Of a stretch of 6,450 bases of DNA, positions 6,242 through 6,450 are shown piece after piece. The position numbers and the translations under genes were made by a program. The stretch lies in the NCBI GenBank assembly GCA_012512995.1, contig JAAZDA010000445.1, positions 1 through 6,450 of the forward strand. Reading direction: 5' to 3'. The stretch comes from Clostridiales bacterium (lineage in GTDB: Bacteria > Bacillota > Clostridia > Lachnospirales > Lachnospiraceae). The notes beneath the pieces are model-generated. The model did not search any database. It was given only the letters and a program-made list of their open reading frames with translations, and was not told the DNA's origin. How positions within the stretch are numbered: the first letter of the stretch is position 1; each line of letters begins with the position of its first letter.

Positions 6242-6450
6242 ATTTTCGAACTTCCTTCCATGTATGACTTGATATATCGCGGATTGGTTTTGCATGTTTC
6301 CGCGCGGTACGTTCAGGACCGCGATGATCAAATTCCATCTGTGCCCGGGACATGAAATCGCTCATTCTGTATCCGACAGCTTCCATGATGTCGTTGTCCT
6401 TGATATTCTCACTTCCTCCGAGATCTGCGATAGTACGCGCTGTCTTTAAA
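6234..6450 (-). CDS. comM: ComM/YifB-family Mg-chelatase-like AAA+ ATPase, C-terminal end (partial)
   Basis: This is the 3' end of a gene that enters from the right edge; 71 codons plus TAA are visible. The stretch LKTARTIADLGGSENIKDNDIMEAVGYR matches the conserved end of the Mg_chelatase_C domain of ComM/YifB (R/K-x-ARTIADLxGSExIxxxHIxEAxxYR). ComM is a hexameric helicase that promotes branch migration of incoming DNA in natural transformation. After the YR that usually nearly ends the protein, about 43 further basic, charged residues follow (MSDFMSRAQMEFDHRGPERT...). The stop overlaps dprA, matching the common comM-dprA pair. Only the end is seen, so the family call rests on one motif plus context. 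Confidence 0.85.
   Translation of the reverse strand, partial: LKTARTIADLGGSENIKDNDIMEAVGYRMSDFMSRAQMEFDHRGPERTARKHAKPIRDISSHTWKEVRKYE

Noticed and set aside
6242..6331. N-terminal extension of DprA to ATG 6331
   Set aside because: This stretch is coding sequence of comM in another frame, and ATG 6241 has a better ribosome site and a family-like start.

Overview
The window is one gene cluster read entirely on the minus strand, so transcription runs from high to low coordinates. In that order it holds the 3' end of a ComM/YifB-type Mg-chelatase-like ATPase gene, dprA, a roughly 200-bp leader, then hypF, hypC, hypD and hypE. It finishes in a compact set of back-to-back inverted repeats in the last 140 bases. 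All long plus-strand reading frames are shadows of these genes.

Organism: the comM-dprA order, the purine-rich Shine-Dalgarno sites, the mid-range GC content and a [NiFe]-hydrogenase maturation set together suggest an anaerobic bacterium, most likely a clostridial member of the Bacillota. This is an inference from gene order and protein flavour. I cannot name a genus.

Right part (about 5087-6450): a DNA uptake and recombination pair. The last 71 codons of comM overlap the dprA start by 8 bases. DprA loads RecA on incoming single strands, and ComM is a helicase-like branch-migration factor in natural transformation. Both genes are also widespread in bacteria not known to be competent.

Middle (about 4880-5086): a gene-free leader before hypF. 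It contains a GC-rich hairpin and two short frames, of 26 and 30 codons, chained to each other and to hypF by ATGA stop/start overlaps. hypF has no clear ribosome-binding site of its own, so coupling from the 30-codon frame is an attractive but unproven reading.

Left part (143-4880): hypF-hypC-hypD-hypE, the complete module that makes the Fe(CN)2CO group of [NiFe]-hydrogenases. HypF and HypE convert carbamoyl phosphate into a thiocyanate on the C-terminal Cys of HypE. HypC and HypD hold the iron and receive the cyanides. The key residues of all four can be read: acylphosphatase Arg/Asn, two zinc fingers, the YrdC and Kae1-like motifs, Cys2 of HypC, the HypD cysteines and the HypE terminal PRIC. 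No hydrogenase subunits and no nickel-insertion genes (hypA, hypB) lie in the window.

I found no convincing new defence or mobile system. The parts not explained by ordinary genes are the palindrome cluster at 1-122 and the hypF leader.
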